The notes under the pieces are model-generated. The model ran no database searches. It was not told the DNA's origin and saw nothing but the letters and a program-made list of their open reading frames with translations. Shown here one piece after another: positions 18,288 through 28,546 of a stretch of DNA of 64,000 nt. The DNA lies in the NCBI GenBank assembly GCA_947627215.1, contig CANQVD010000016.1, positions 1 through 64,000 of the forward strand. Reading direction: 5' to 3'. The DNA is from an uncultured Eisenbergiella sp. GTDB taxonomy: Bacteria > Bacillota > Clostridia > Lachnospirales > Lachnospiraceae. Each line of letters begins with the position of its first letter. Position 1 is the stretch's first letter. The translations under genes were made by a program, and so were the position numbers.

Positions 18288-19163
18288 TTAAAGCCTTTCG
18301 CCGGTCAGCAGCTCGTAGGCCTGCAGGTATTTCTCGATGGTCTTGTCCACGATGTCCTGGGGAAGCGTCCAGTCATTGCCGGGATTGGCCTTTAGCCAGT
18401 CGCGGGCGAACTGTTTGTCGAAGGAGGGCTGTCCGTGGCCGGGCTCGTAGCTGTCCGCGGGCCAGAAGCGGGAGCTGTCGGGCGTGAGCATTTCATCGCC
18501 CAGCACGATATCGCCGTTCTCGTCCAGGCCGAATTCAAACTTGGTATCCGCGATGATGATGCCGCGTCCGGCGGCATAGTCGGCGCACTTTTTGTAGAGC
18601 GCGATGGTGTAGTCCCGCAGCTTGGCGGCGTATTCGCTGCCCTTGCCGGGGAAGCGCTTTTCCAGATAGTCCACGCTCTGTTCATAGGAGATGTTCTCAT
18701 CGTGGTCGCCGAGCTCCGCCTTGGTGGAGGGCGTGTAGATGGGCTCGGGGAGCTTGTCGGATTCCTTCAGCCCCTCCGGGAGCCGGATGCCGCAGACCGT
18801 GCCGTCCTTCTGATAGCTGGCCCAGCCGCTGCCGGTGATATAGCCGCGCACGATGCACTCGATGGGGAGCATGCTGAGCTTTTTGCACAGCATGCTGCTG
18901 CCGGAAAAACGCGGCTGTTGGAAAAACGCGGGCATATCCTTCACGTCCGTGGAGATCATGTGGTTGGGGAGAATGTCCTGCGTCATTTCGAACCAGAACC
19001 GGGACATCTGGGTCAGCACCGTCCCCTTTTTGGTGACGACGTTATGCAGAATGACGTCGAAGCAACTGATGCGGTCTGTGGCCACCATGATCAGGCTGTC
19101 GCCGTTGTCGTATATTTCCCGGACTTTTCCTTCTTTGATGGGTTTCATCGTTTCCATGCTCAT
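18288..19163 (-). CDS. purC: Phosphoribosylaminoimidazole-succinocarboxamide synthase
   Basis: KEGKVREIYDNGDSLIMVATDRISCFDVIL, ECIVRGYITGSGW, PEIYTPSTKAELGDHDENIS-like region. Confidence 0.95.
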   Translation of the reverse strand: MSMETMKPIKEGKVREIYDNGDSLIMVATDRISCFDVILHNVVTKKGTVLTQMSRFWFEMTQDILPNHMISTDVKDMPAFFQQPRFSGSSMLCKKLSMLPIECIVRGYITGSGWASYQKDGTVCGIRLPEGLKESDKLPEPIYTPSTKAELGDHDENISYEQSVDYLEKRFPGKGSEYAAKLRDYTIALYKKCADYAAGRGIIIADTKFEFGLDENGDIVLGDEMLTPDSSRFWPADSYEPGHGQPSFDKQFARDWLKANPGNDWTLPQDIVDKTIEKYLQAYELLTGERL

Positions 19164-19462
19164 AATGATCGTTCCTCGCCTGTGATCTGATCGAAAAAAA
19201 TGCGTTCCGCCAAAACCGCTGCCGTCCGAACCGGGCAGGGTCCCGCGGATTTCTCTGTTGCCGTGAAACAAACGAAAGCCCGCCGCGGCGGGCTGATAAA
19301 ATTAGTAAATCAGATTTCTGTGCAAAAATCAATAACCATTTCGTTGAATTTTCCGCCCCCGGACGGTAAAATAGAGTCAGGTTGTCCGAATTCTGTTTTC
19401 GGGCGGAAGAAGGGCCAGAAGAGCGTATTTTCCGCGGAAAGGAAAAGGGGGTATTTCACAGG

Positions 19463-21292
19463 ATGAAAACAGGGATCATTCCGCAGATCAGGCAGATCGA
19501 AGCAGGCGGCCGTCCCATTTCGCTTCGGGACTATCATCTGGACGGCAGCGTGACGGCGTCCTTTGCGCGCGCGGCGGAAATCTTTCTCGACAACGGCCCG
19601 CTGGAAGGGGCCGGGAGGATCCGGTATGAAAAAGGGGAGATGGGAGAGGAGGCGTACCGGATCAGCGCGAAGGCGGAGGAGATCGTCATCCGGGCCGCGT
19701 CCGGCAGAGGGCTGATGTACGCCCTGTTCACGCTTTCGGAGCTGGATTGGGTCAACGACGGCGCGCTCTGCGAGTTCGAGGCGCAGGATGCGCCCACGCT
19801 TTCCGAACGGGCGCTTTCCGACGATATCTCCAGGGGGCAGATCCCCACGGCGGCCGCGTTTTACGCGCTCATCCGGCGGCTGGCCCGGTATAAGTACAAC
19901 ACCTATATGCCCTATATGGAGGACGTGTTCCGCTTCCGCGCGGTCCCGGCCTGGGGGCTTTACAGCGATCCCATGGATGCGCAGGAGTGGCGCGATATCA
20001 TCCGGTACGCGGCGGAGTGGAACATCACGGTGCGGCCCATCGTCAACCTGTTGGGGCATTTTGACAAAATGGCGCACATCCGGGAGCTGCAGCCGCTGGC
20101 GCTGCGCCGGGCGGACGGTTCGCTGACCGACTGCATGGATCCGACGAATCCCCAGGTGCGGAAGGTGATCCGCGCCATGCTGGAGGAGATCGTGGACTGC
20201 TTTGGACCGGGCGTGATCCACTGCGGCGGGGACGAGCCCGTGGGGCTGACGGAGGTTTTCGGGCAGGAAGAGGGCGGACGGCTCTATATCGGGCATTACG
20301 CATGGGTGCATGGCGTCCTGAAAGAGCTGGGCTGTACGATGATGATGTACGCGGACTTTTTCGCGCCGCCCTGGGGCGATTATTCCGTGCCGGTGGAGCG
20401 GGTGCGGGAGCTGCCGGAGGACATTCGCTTTGTGTTCTGGGATTATGCGGTGCGGGACGCCTATCCCTGGGTGGACGCCCTGCACGCACAGCGGATTCGA
20501 TTGTATCTTTCGCCCGGAAGCTGGAACTGGAGCGGGTTCTGCTGTGATATCCGAAACTGCTATGGCAACACGAAGGGGCTGCTGAAGGCGGACGGCGGGC
20601 GCTGTGAGGGGATGGTCATGTCCTCCTGGGGAGACGGCGGCGATACGCTGCGCGTGCTGGCCGCGCCCGGAGAGGCCATCGGCGGTAATTACAGTTGGAA
20701 CGCGCAGTCCGATTATTCCTATGAGGAGCTGTATCTGCTGCTGCACAGGAGTCTGTACGGCATCGGGGCGGATGAGGCGCGAAAGCTGGAAACCATCTAT
20801 CACTATCAGGGGATGGTGCCGGATCCGGCCGCGTTCCGCCAGGAAATGTGGCGGGATCCGCTGCGGCTGGCCGGGATGACGCTGCCGGGCGGGGCGGAGA
20901 AGCTCTGCGCGGCGCTGGAGGACGCGAAGCGGGCCCTGGAGGAAATGACGCCGCAGCGGAACGCGGCCTGCTTTCACGCTCTGGCGTGCGCCGTCGGCCG
21001 GGCTCTTTTCACCGCCAGGAAGCTCCTGCTGCTGCCCGCCAAAATGCCGGAGACTGTGGAAGAGGCCCTTCCCTGTGCCGATGCCGCGCTGCGTCTGGCC
21101 GGGGAGCTGCAGGCCCTGCGCGAGCTGCACCGGGCGCTCTGGTTTGAGACCAACCGCAGTTCGGACTGGGAAATCTGCGCGGCGCGCTATGACGATCTGT
21201 ATGACCGGCTGATGATCTTTTCCCGCAATGCCAGACTGCGCCGGTTCTGGGAGGTGCGTAAGAAGGCCTTCGAACCCGAACGGAATGAATAA
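19463..21292 (+). CDS. Glycoside hydrolase family 20-like (beta-N-acetylhexosaminidase-related)
   Basis: GH20-like D-E pair in VIHCGGDEPVGLTEVFG; TIM-barrel-like context. Confidence 0.75.
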   Translation: MKTGIIPQIRQIEAGGRPISLRDYHLDGSVTASFARAAEIFLDNGPLEGAGRIRYEKGEMGEEAYRISAKAEEIVIRAASGRGLMYALFTLSELDWVNDGALCEFEAQDAPTLSERALSDDISRGQIPTAAAFYALIRRLARYKYNTYMPYMEDVFRFRAVPAWGLYSDPMDAQEWRDIIRYAAEWNITVRPIVNLLGHFDKMAHIRELQPLALRRADGSLTDCMDPTNPQVRKVIRAMLEEIVDCFGPGVIHCGGDEPVGLTEVFGQEEGGRLYIGHYAWVHGVLKELGCTMMMYADFFAPPWGDYSVPVERVRELPEDIRFVFWDYAVRDAYPWVDALHAQRIRLYLSPGSWNWSGFCCDIRNCYGNTKGLLKADGGRCEGMVMSSWGDGGDTLRVLAAPGEAIGGNYSWNAQSDYSYEELYLLLHRSLYGIGADEARKLETIYHYQGMVPDPAAFRQEMWRDPLRLAGMTLPGGAEKLCAALEDAKRALEEMTPQRNAACFHALACAVGRALFTARKLLLLPAKMPETVEEALPCADAALRLAGELQALRELHRALWFETNRSSDWEICAARYDDLYDRLMIFSRNARLRRFWEVRKKAFEPERNE

Positions 21293-21414
21293 AATACATC
21301 AATTAACTTGATTAAATTTGCACCTTGCGCCGAATGGGCCGGTATGCTATTCTATAAGAGGTCATTTCTGACGGCGCGGCCCGGGGGAAAAACGGGCGCG
21401 CCGCAGGAAGAAGG

Positions 21415-21738
21415 AAACGCGAGGATGAGGAAGAGTAACTTTTCGTTGGCTGACAGAGAGCTGCCGGGCGGTGCGAGGCAGTCAGGAGCGGGAAGCGAAC
21501 TGCCCTCGGAGCGGCTGTCCGAAGGAGCGCGGAAGATGGGCGCTCTGCGTAGGCGCAGACAGAGTTCCCGCTGTGGAAAGGGGAGAGGCATGACGTTCCG
21601 CGGAGGCGGAGCAGTGCCGGAGAGTGCATGGCAGCAGCCGTGAAATAGAGTGGTACCGCGCGAAGTGGATTTGCGTCTCTATGGATTGTTCCCGGGAGGA
21701 TTCCCGGCAGCGGAGCATTTCATGGGGACGTTTTTTTG
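21415..21738 (+). ncRNA. T-box leader (leuA)
   Basis: T-box sequence tggtaccgcg (21651-21660) followed by terminator stem gcgtctctatg...catggggacgttttttt; directly upstream of leuA. Confidence 0.85.
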
Positions 21739-21781
21739 ACCGAAAGACGCGTAGACGAAGGGAAAACAGGAGGCAAACAGC

Positions 21782-23776
21782 ATGGGAGTGAAGGAAAAAT
21801 ACGGAAGATCTTATTTTATGCCGCCCGAGGTGAGCTATGACTGGGTGAAGCAGGACACCATCACGAAGGCGCCGATCTGGTGCAGCGTGGATCTGCGGGA
21901 CGGCAACCAGGCGCTGATCGAGCCCATGAGCCTGGAGGAGAAGCTGGAGTTTTTCAAGCTGCTGGTGGAGGTGGGCTTCAAGGAGATCGAGGTCGGCTTT
22001 CCGGCGGCGTCCGATACGGAGTATCAGTTCGTCCGCGCGCTGATCGAAAGGAACATGATCCCGGACGACGTGACGATCCAGGTGCTGACCCAGGCGCGGG
22101 ACCACATCATCCGCAAGACCTTTGACGCGGTGAAGGGCGCGCCCAGGGCCATCGTCCATCTTTACAATTCGACATCCGTCGCCCAGCGGGAGCAGGTTTT
22201 CAAAAAGAGTAAGGAAGAGGTACGGCAGTTGGCCGTGGACGGCGCGAAGTTGCTTTTGGAGATCGCCTCCGAGATGGAGGGCAATTTCGCCTTCGAATAC
22301 AGCCCGGAGAGCTTTCCGGGAACGGAGGTGGACTATGCGCTGGAGGTGTGCAACGCGGTGCTGGACGTGTGGAAGCCCACGCCGGAGCGCAAGGCCATCA
22401 TCAATATTCCCACTACGGTACAGATCGCCATGCCGCACGTGTTCGCCTGTCAGGTGGAATATCTGCACAAGCGCCTGAAATACAGGGACAGCGTGGTGCT
22501 CAGCGTGCATCCCCACAATGACCGGGGCTGCGGCGTCAGCGACGCGGAGTTCGGCGTGCTGGCGGGCGCGGACCGGATCGAGGGGACGCTGTTCGGCAAC
22601 GGCGAGCGCACCGGCAACGTGGATCTGGTGACGGTGGCCATGAACATGGTCTGCCACGGCGTGGAGCCCGGTCTGGATTTCTCGGACATCAGCCGGATCC
22701 GGGAGATCTACGAGCGCCTCACGGGAATGCGCGTACACGAGCGCACGCCTTACGCCGGAGACCTGGTCTTTACGGCCTTTTCCGGTTCCCATCAGGATGC
22801 CATTTCCAAGGGCATGGCCTGGAGAAAAGAGGGGAAGAGCGGAGAGCGCTGGGATGTGCCGTATCTGCCCATCGATCCCAGGGATGTGGGGCGCGAGTAC
22901 GAGTCCGATGTGATCCGCATCAACAGCCAGTCCGGCAAGGGCGGCGTGGCCTTTATCCTGAAGCAGAACTTCGGCATCAATCTGCCGGATAAGATGAAGG
23001 AAGAGGTGGGCTATCTGGTCAAGGGCGTTTCCGACAAGTGCCATCAGGAGCTCGCGCCGGCGGAAATTTATCAGATCTTTGAGGATCATTATATCAATCA
23101 GAGCGATATCTTCGCGGTGCCGGAGTGTCATTTCAGGCAGATCGACGGCATTCAGGCGGAGGTCACCATCGAGCAGAATAAAGAGCGCCGCGTGGTCCAG
23201 GCCTCGGGCAACGGCCGTCTGGACGCGGTGAGCAACGCGCTCAAGGCCTATTTCGGCATCAGCTACGAGCTGTCGGTTTATGAAGAGAACGCGATCTCCC
23301 GCGGGTCGTCCTCCAAGGCGGCGGCTTATGTGGGCATTTCCTGTCAGGGCAAGCTGTACTGGGGCGTGGGCATCGATGAGGATATCATCCGGAGCTCCAT
23401 CGCGGCGCTGGTGTCCGCAGCCAACCGTCTGGCCCGGAGCGAGAAGAAGCTGGAGGGCAGGGAAGAGCGCATGATCGAGATCATGAACTACATCCAGAAT
23501 CACTATGTGGACGTGACGCTGGAGGATCTGGCCCGGCATTTCCATCTTTCCGCGCCTTATCTTTCCAAATATATCCGGCAGAAATCCGGCGAGACCTTCC
23601 AGGAGGCGGTGAAGCGCGCCCGGATGAAAAAGGCCAGGATCCTCCTGAAGGATTCCGGCATGAAGGTGGAGGCCGTGGCCTCCAGCGTGGGCTATGAGAA
23701 TGTGGAGCATTTCAACCGGCTGTTCAAAAAAGCCTACGGTGTGACGCCGCTGCAGTTCCGCAGCAGGAACCGGTAA
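21782..23776 (+). CDS. leuA: 2-isopropylmalate synthase with C-terminal AraC-type HTH domain
   Basis: [41 protein letters not shown], LeuA_dimer region, then [81 protein letters not shown]. Confidence 0.93.
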   Translation: MGVKEKYGRSYFMPPEVSYDWVKQDTITKAPIWCSVDLRDGNQALIEPMSLEEKLEFFKLLVEVGFKEIEVGFPAASDTEYQFVRALIERNMIPDDVTIQVLTQARDHIIRKTFDAVKGAPRAIVHLYNSTSVAQREQVFKKSKEEVRQLAVDGAKLLLEIASEMEGNFAFEYSPESFPGTEVDYALEVCNAVLDVWKPTPERKAIINIPTTVQIAMPHVFACQVEYLHKRLKYRDSVVLSVHPHNDRGCGVSDAEFGVLAGADRIEGTLFGNGERTGNVDLVTVAMNMVCHGVEPGLDFSDISRIREIYERLTGMRVHERTPYAGDLVFTAFSGSHQDAISKGMAWRKEGKSGERWDVPYLPIDPRDVGREYESDVIRINSQSGKGGVAFILKQNFGINLPDKMKEEVGYLVKGVSDKCHQELAPAEIYQIFEDHYINQSDIFAVPECHFRQIDGIQAEVTIEQNKERRVVQASGNGRLDAVSNALKAYFGISYELSVYEENAISRGSSSKAAAYVGISCQGKLYWGVGIDEDIIRSSIAALVSAANRLARSEKKLEGREERMIEIMNYIQNHYVDVTLEDLARHFHLSAPYLSKYIRQKSGETFQEAVKRARMKKARILLKDSGMKVEAVASSVGYENVEHFNRLFKKAYGVTPLQFRSRNR

Positions 23777-23811
23777 GAAAAGGCGAGAAAAAACGGGATT
23801 GAATGAGAAAG

Positions 23812-23857
23812 GGCGGTATCTTTTCCGATCGATCGGAAAAGTACCGCCCGTTTTGTC
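23812..23857 (+). terminator. leuA terminator
   Basis: gggcggta-tcttttccgatcgatcggaaaag-taccgcccgtttt. Confidence 0.75.
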
Positions 23858-23939
23858 GGTTCAGTGCCGCATCTTTTTTCAGTTTCCTGCGGTGGATCGC
23901 TGCCGCTTCAGCAGCGGTCGCGCTTTGCCAGTGTTTGTT

Positions 23940-25241
23940 TCACTCCTTCAGCACCACTTCCACGACCGTGTCCGTTTCATCCGGCAGGCAGGGGCCGTTG
24001 GAGACGTTCACGAAAACGATGTCCGGATAGTTGTTCGTTTCCCAACTGCTGCTGACCGCGAGCTCGCTTCCGTCCGCCAGCAGGCGGATGTATTTGATCC
24101 GGTCTTTGGAGATCCCGTAGAGCGGGATGCCGCCGATATTGCCCTCCGTGATGTGGTAATAGAGACGGTTCCCGTTCCGGGTGATGCGGCCGTTTTCCGG
24201 CTTGGGCAGGCCACTGGCGGCACAGCCGTACACGGAAGCGCTGTTTCTCTTCATCCAGTGCCCGATCCCGGACAGGATTCGCAGCGATTCCTCCGGGATA
24301 TTCCCCTTCGCGTCCGGCCCCACGTTCAGGAGCATGTTGCCGTTCTTGCTGACGCACTCCACCAGCTTGCGGATCAGCATGGGCGCGGGCTTGAAATGGG
24401 TGTCCTTCGCGCAGTAGCCCCAGTGATCGTTCATCGTGACGCAGGCCTCCCACACCAGGTCCCGGCCGGATTCCGACTTCAGGCCGTAGGGCGGGATGAT
24501 CTGCTCCGGGCTCACGAAATCGCCGGAATATTCATTGGGGGAATCCGTGGCGATGGAGCCGAAGCCTTCCCCGCTCACCTCCAGACGGTTGTCGATGATC
24601 ACGTCAGGCTGGAGCGAGCGCACCATGCGCACCAGCTCCGTGGCCTTCCAGGCCTCCCCGCGCAGATCTCCGTAGGAAAAGTCGAACCACATGATGTCCA
24701 GCTTTCCGTAATTCGTGCAGAGCTCCCGCACCTGTCCGTGCATGTATTCCAGATACCGGCTGAAATCGCGTCCCTCGTTCTTTTCTTCAGGGCAGTTCCG
24801 CAGGGGATGGTTCTGGTCGCCGTAATGGGGATAATCGGGGTGGTGCCAGTCCAGCAGGGAATAGTAGAGCCCCACCTTCAGGCCCTCCGCCCGGAACGCC
24901 TCCAGATATTCCGCCACCAGATCGCGCCCGGCCTTCGTGTTGGTGGATTTGAAATCCGTCAGGGCGCTGTCGAACAGGCAGAAGCCGTCATGATGCTTCG
25001 CCGTCAGCACCGCATAGCGCATCCCGGCCTCCCTGGCCGCCCGGGCCCATTTGCGCGGGTCGAAATCTACCGGATCGAATTCCTCGAAAAACGGCAGATA
25101 TTCTTCCTCCGGCATCTGCTCCACGGAACGCACCCACTCGCCCCTGGCGGGGATGGCGTAGAGCCCCCAGTGGATGAACATGCCGAAGCGCGCCTCCTGA
25201 TACCATTCCACTCTTTTCTGATAAGCTGTCCAGTCAAACAT
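23940..25241 (-). CDS. Alpha-L-fucosidase, GH29-like
   Basis: RFGMFIHWGLYAIPARGEW, AVLTAKHHDGFCLFDS, DIMWFDFSYGD. Confidence 0.92.
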   Translation of the reverse strand: MFDWTAYQKRVEWYQEARFGMFIHWGLYAIPARGEWVRSVEQMPEEEYLPFFEEFDPVDFDPRKWARAAREAGMRYAVLTAKHHDGFCLFDSALTDFKSTNTKAGRDLVAEYLEAFRAEGLKVGLYYSLLDWHHPDYPHYGDQNHPLRNCPEEKNEGRDFSRYLEYMHGQVRELCTNYGKLDIMWFDFSYGDLRGEAWKATELVRMVRSLQPDVIIDNRLEVSGEGFGSIATDSPNEYSGDFVSPEQIIPPYGLKSESGRDLVWEACVTMNDHWGYCAKDTHFKPAPMLIRKLVECVSKNGNMLLNVGPDAKGNIPEESLRILSGIGHWMKRNSASVYGCAASGLPKPENGRITRNGNRLYYHITEGNIGGIPLYGISKDRIKYIRLLADGSELAVSSSWETNNYPDIVFVNVSNGPCLPDETDTVVEVVLKE

Positions 25242-25348
25242 AGTGTACCCTCCCGAAAACGACAAGTTTGTTCTTTCAGTGTACTGTATTTCAGGCGGCT
25301 GTACAACCTGTTTTTGGAAATTTTCACGGGACGGCCCGGCGTCCTCCT

Positions 25349-28300
25349 TTATTTCTGCAGCTCGCAGATGTCCACCAGCGTGGCGGTCTCCGCCGTGAAG
25401 CCGCTTTTTAAGATGTCCGCCAGCGCCACCGCCGTATCCAGGCTGGTGAGGCAGGGGATGCCCAGCTCCACGCTCTTGCGGCGCACCTTCACGCTGTCTC
25501 TGGCGGGTGTGCGGCCCTTGGCCGAGGTGGAGATGATGTAGTTGACCTTGCCGCTCTCCAGCAGGGCGATGGTGTTGTGCTCGGATTCGCTGATCTTGTG
25601 CACCATGGTGGCCTGCATGCCGTGTTCCCGCAGCACCCTGGCCGTACCTGCGGTGGCGTAGAGATGGAAGCCCAGGTCCGCGAAGTGGCGGGCCACCTCC
25701 GGAATCTCGTCCTTATCGGTGTCCCGGACGGTGATGAAAACGCCGCCCTTTCGCTTCATGCTGTAGCCGGCGCCCACCAGCCCCTTGTAAAGGGCCTCCG
25801 TCATCGTGGGGCCGATGCCCAGCACCTCGCCGGTGGATTTCATTTCCGGTCCAAGCTGGGTATCCAGCCCGGAGAGCTTTTCAAAGGAGAACACGGGCAC
25901 CTTGATGGCGGTATAGGAGGAGGCCGGGTAGAGGCCGGTGCCGTAGGGCATATCCTTCAGCTTTTCGCCCAGCATGACCCGGGTGGCGATATCCACCATG
26001 GGAATGCCGGTGACCTTGCTCAGATAGGGCACGGTGCGGGAGGAGCGGGGGTTGACCTCGATCACGTACACCTGATCCTGACTGATGACGTACTGGATGT
26101 TGATGAGCCCTCTGGTGTGCAGGGACAGGGCCAGCCGGGTGGAATAGTCCACCAGCTTCGCGGTCTTGGCGGGGCTTAGGTTCCAGGGCGGATAGACCGC
26201 GATGGAGTCGCCGGAATGGATCCCGGCCCGGTCGATGTGCTCCATGATGCCGGGCAGCAGCACGTCCTCCCCGTCGCAGATGGCGTCCACCTCCAGCTCC
26301 GTGCCCATCATGTATTTGTCGATGAGCACCAGATTGTTCTCCAGATGGGAGAGGATGATCTGCATGTATTCCTGCACGTCCGCGTCGGAAAAGGCGATGA
26401 TCATGTTCTGGCCGCCCAGCACATAGCTGGGGCGCAGGAGTACGGGATAGCCCAGCCGGTTGGCGACCTCCAGCGCTTCCTCCACCGTGCGCACGGTATC
26501 GCCCCTGGGCTGGCGGATGTGAAGCTCCTTTAACAGCGCCTCAAAACGGCCCCGGTCCTCGGCGGCATCGATGCTGTCGGCGGGGGTGCCCAGGATCGGC
26601 ACGCCGCTCTCGGACAGCCATTTGGTCAGCCGGATGGCCGTCTGACCGCCGAAGGCCACCACCGCGCCCACCGGTTTTTCCGTGCGGATGATGTCGGCCA
26701 CATCCTCGGGCGTCAGCGGTTCGAAGTAGAGCCGGTCGGCGGTGTTGAAATCGGTGGAAACCGTTTCCGGGTTGTTGTTGACGATGACGACCTCATAGCC
26801 GGAATCCTTCAGCGCCCAGACGCAGTGGACGGAGGCATAGTCGAATTCGATGCCCTGCCCGATGCGGATGGGGCCGGAGCCGAAGACGATGACCACGGGC
26901 TTTCCGGAGGCGCGTTCCGCCAGGAAGGGGCCGGCTTCGTCCTCCTCGTCCGCCGTGGAGTAAAAATAAGGGGTCCGGGCCGCGAACTCCGCGCCGCAGG
27001 TGTCCACCATTTTGTAAGAGAAGGGCAGATGGGGGAAATCCGTCCGTCCGCTGATGCGCGCGATGGTTTTATCGGGAAATCCGTTCCGTTTGGCTTCCCG
27101 CAGCAGTTCGGCCGTCAGGTCGCCGGCGGAAAGCCGTTTCTCCAGTTCACAGAGGTGAAGGAGCTTGGCCAGGAACCATTCGTCCACCATGGTCAGTTCG
27201 TGAAGCCTTTCGACGGAGAAGCCCCGGTAGAGCGCTTCGTAAAGGGCGAAGATCCGTTCGTCGTCCTCCGCCATCAGCTTCCAGGTCAGCGCGTCGTCGT
27301 CCATTTTCCGCATGGAGGCGTCGGCCAGACAGTCGTGAGAGATTTCCGCGCCGCGGACGGCCTTCATCAGCGCCATTTCAAAATTCCGGCCGATGGCCAT
27401 CACTTCTCCGGTGGCCTTCATCTGGGTGCCCAGCTTTCTGGCCGCGTATACGAATTTGTCGAAGGGCCATTTGGGGAATTTCACCACGATATAGTCCAGC
27501 GCCGGCTCAAAGCAGGCTTTGGTCATGCCGGTGATCTCGTTCGTGATCTCATCCATCCGATAGCCGACGGCAATCTTGGCCGCCACCCGGGCGATGGGAT
27601 AGCCGGTAGCCTTGCTGGCCAGGGCGGAAGAGCGGGATACCCGCGGATTGACCTCGATGACCGCGTATTCGTAGCTTTCCGGATGCAGGGCGAACTGGAC
27701 GTTGCAGCCGCCCTCGATGCCCATGGCTTCGATGATATGCAGGGCCGCGGTGCGCAGCATCTGGTATTCCTTGTCGGCCAGCGTCACGGCGGGCGCCACG
27801 ACGATGGAATCGCCGGTGTGAATGCCCACCGGGTCCAGATTTTCCATGGAACAGATGGTGATCACGTTGCCGCCGCCGTCCCGCATCACCTCGAACTCGA
27901 TCTCCTTCCAGCCGGCGATGGATTTTTCCACCAGGATCTGGGTGATGGGAGAGAGGCGCAGGCCCGCGGCGGCGATCTCCCGCAGCTCCTCCTCGTCTCT
28001 GGCGATGCCGCCGCCGGTGCCGCCCAGCGTGTAGGCGGGGCGCACGATCACCGGATAACCGGCCCGGCGGGCGAAGGAGAGCGCGCCCTCCAGCGTGCCG
28101 GTGACGGCGGAGGGGATGATGGGCTCGCCGATGTGCTCCATCGTGTTTTTAAAAACCTGCCGGTCCTCAGCCTTTGCGATGGTGTCGGGATTGGCGCCCA
28201 AAAGCGAGACACCCTCCTTTTCCAGAAAGCCCTCCCTGGCGAGCTGCATGGACAGGGTCAGGCCGGTCTGGCCGCCCAGTGTGGAGAGGATGCTGTCGGG

Positions 28301-28546
28301 CTTTTCCTTCCGGATGATTTTTTTCAGAAAATCCAGCGTCAGCGGCTCCACATAGACGTGATCCGCCATGGCCGCGTCGGTCATGATGGTGGCGGGGTTG
28401 GAGTTGACCAGCACCACCTCCAGCCCTTCTTCCTTCAGGGCGCGGCAGGCCTGGGTGCCCGCATAGTCGAATTCCGCGGCCTGGCCGATGACGATGGGGC
28501 CGGAGCCGATGACCATGACCTTTCTGAGCTTGGGATTTAACGGCAT
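25349..28546 (-). CDS. carB: Carbamoyl-phosphate synthase large subunit
   Basis: MVIGSGPIVIGQAAEFDYAGTQACRALKEEG; duplicated ATP-grasp halves; MGS C-terminus. Confidence 0.97.
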   Translation of the reverse strand: MPLNPKLRKVMVIGSGPIVIGQAAEFDYAGTQACRALKEEGLEVVLVNSNPATIMTDAAMADHVYVEPLTLDFLKKIIRKEKPDSILSTLGGQTGLTLSMQLAREGFLEKEGVSLLGANPDTIAKAEDRQVFKNTMEHIGEPIIPSAVTGTLEGALSFARRAGYPVIVRPAYTLGGTGGGIARDEEELREIAAAGLRLSPITQILVEKSIAGWKEIEFEVMRDGGGNVITICSMENLDPVGIHTGDSIVVAPAVTLADKEYQMLRTAALHIIEAMGIEGGCNVQFALHPESYEYAVIEVNPRVSRSSALASKATGYPIARVAAKIAVGYRMDEITNEITGMTKACFEPALDYIVVKFPKWPFDKFVYAARKLGTQMKATGEVMAIGRNFEMALMKAVRGAEISHDCLADASMRKMDDDALTWKLMAEDDERIFALYEALYRGFSVERLHELTMVDEWFLAKLLHLCELEKRLSAGDLTAELLREAKRNGFPDKTIARISGRTDFPHLPFSYKMVDTCGAEFAARTPYFYSTADEEDEAGPFLAERASGKPVVIVFGSGPIRIGQGIEFDYASVHCVWALKDSGYEVVIVNNNPETVSTDFNTADRLYFEPLTPEDVADIIRTEKPVGAVVAFGGQTAIRLTKWLSESGVPILGTPADSIDAAEDRGRFEALLKELHIRQPRGDTVRTVEEALEVANRLGYPVLLRPSYVLGGQNMIIAFSDADVQEYMQIILSHLENNLVLIDKYMMGTELEVDAICDGEDVLLPGIMEHIDRAGIHSGDSIAVYPPWNLSPAKTAKLVDYSTRLALSLHTRGLINIQYVISQDQVYVIEVNPRSSRTVPYLSKVTGIPMVDIATRVMLGEKLKDMPYGTGLYPASSYTAIKVPVFSFEKLSGLDTQLGPEMKSTGEVLGIGPTMTEALYKGLVGAGYSMKRKGGVFITVRDTDKDEIPEVARHFADLGFHLYATAGTARVLREHGMQATMVHKISESEHNTIALLESGKVNYIISTSAKGRTPARDSVKVRRKSVELGIPCLTSLDTAVALADILKSGFTAETATLVDICELQK

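Noticed and set aside
19310-21130. 606-aa minus-strand ORF opposite the GH20-like gene
   Set aside because: Antisense shadow; no recognisable domain.
21482-23710. 742-aa minus-strand ORF opposite leuA
   Set aside because: Shadow ORF from high-GC codon bias; His/Leu/Arg-rich composition typical of antisense frames; leuA on the plus strand is unambiguous.
26825-28540. 571-aa plus-strand ORF opposite carB
   Set aside because: Antisense shadow of carB.
28537-28546. carA/carB overlap as anomaly
   Set aside because: Short overlap of translationally coupled carAB genes is ordinary.
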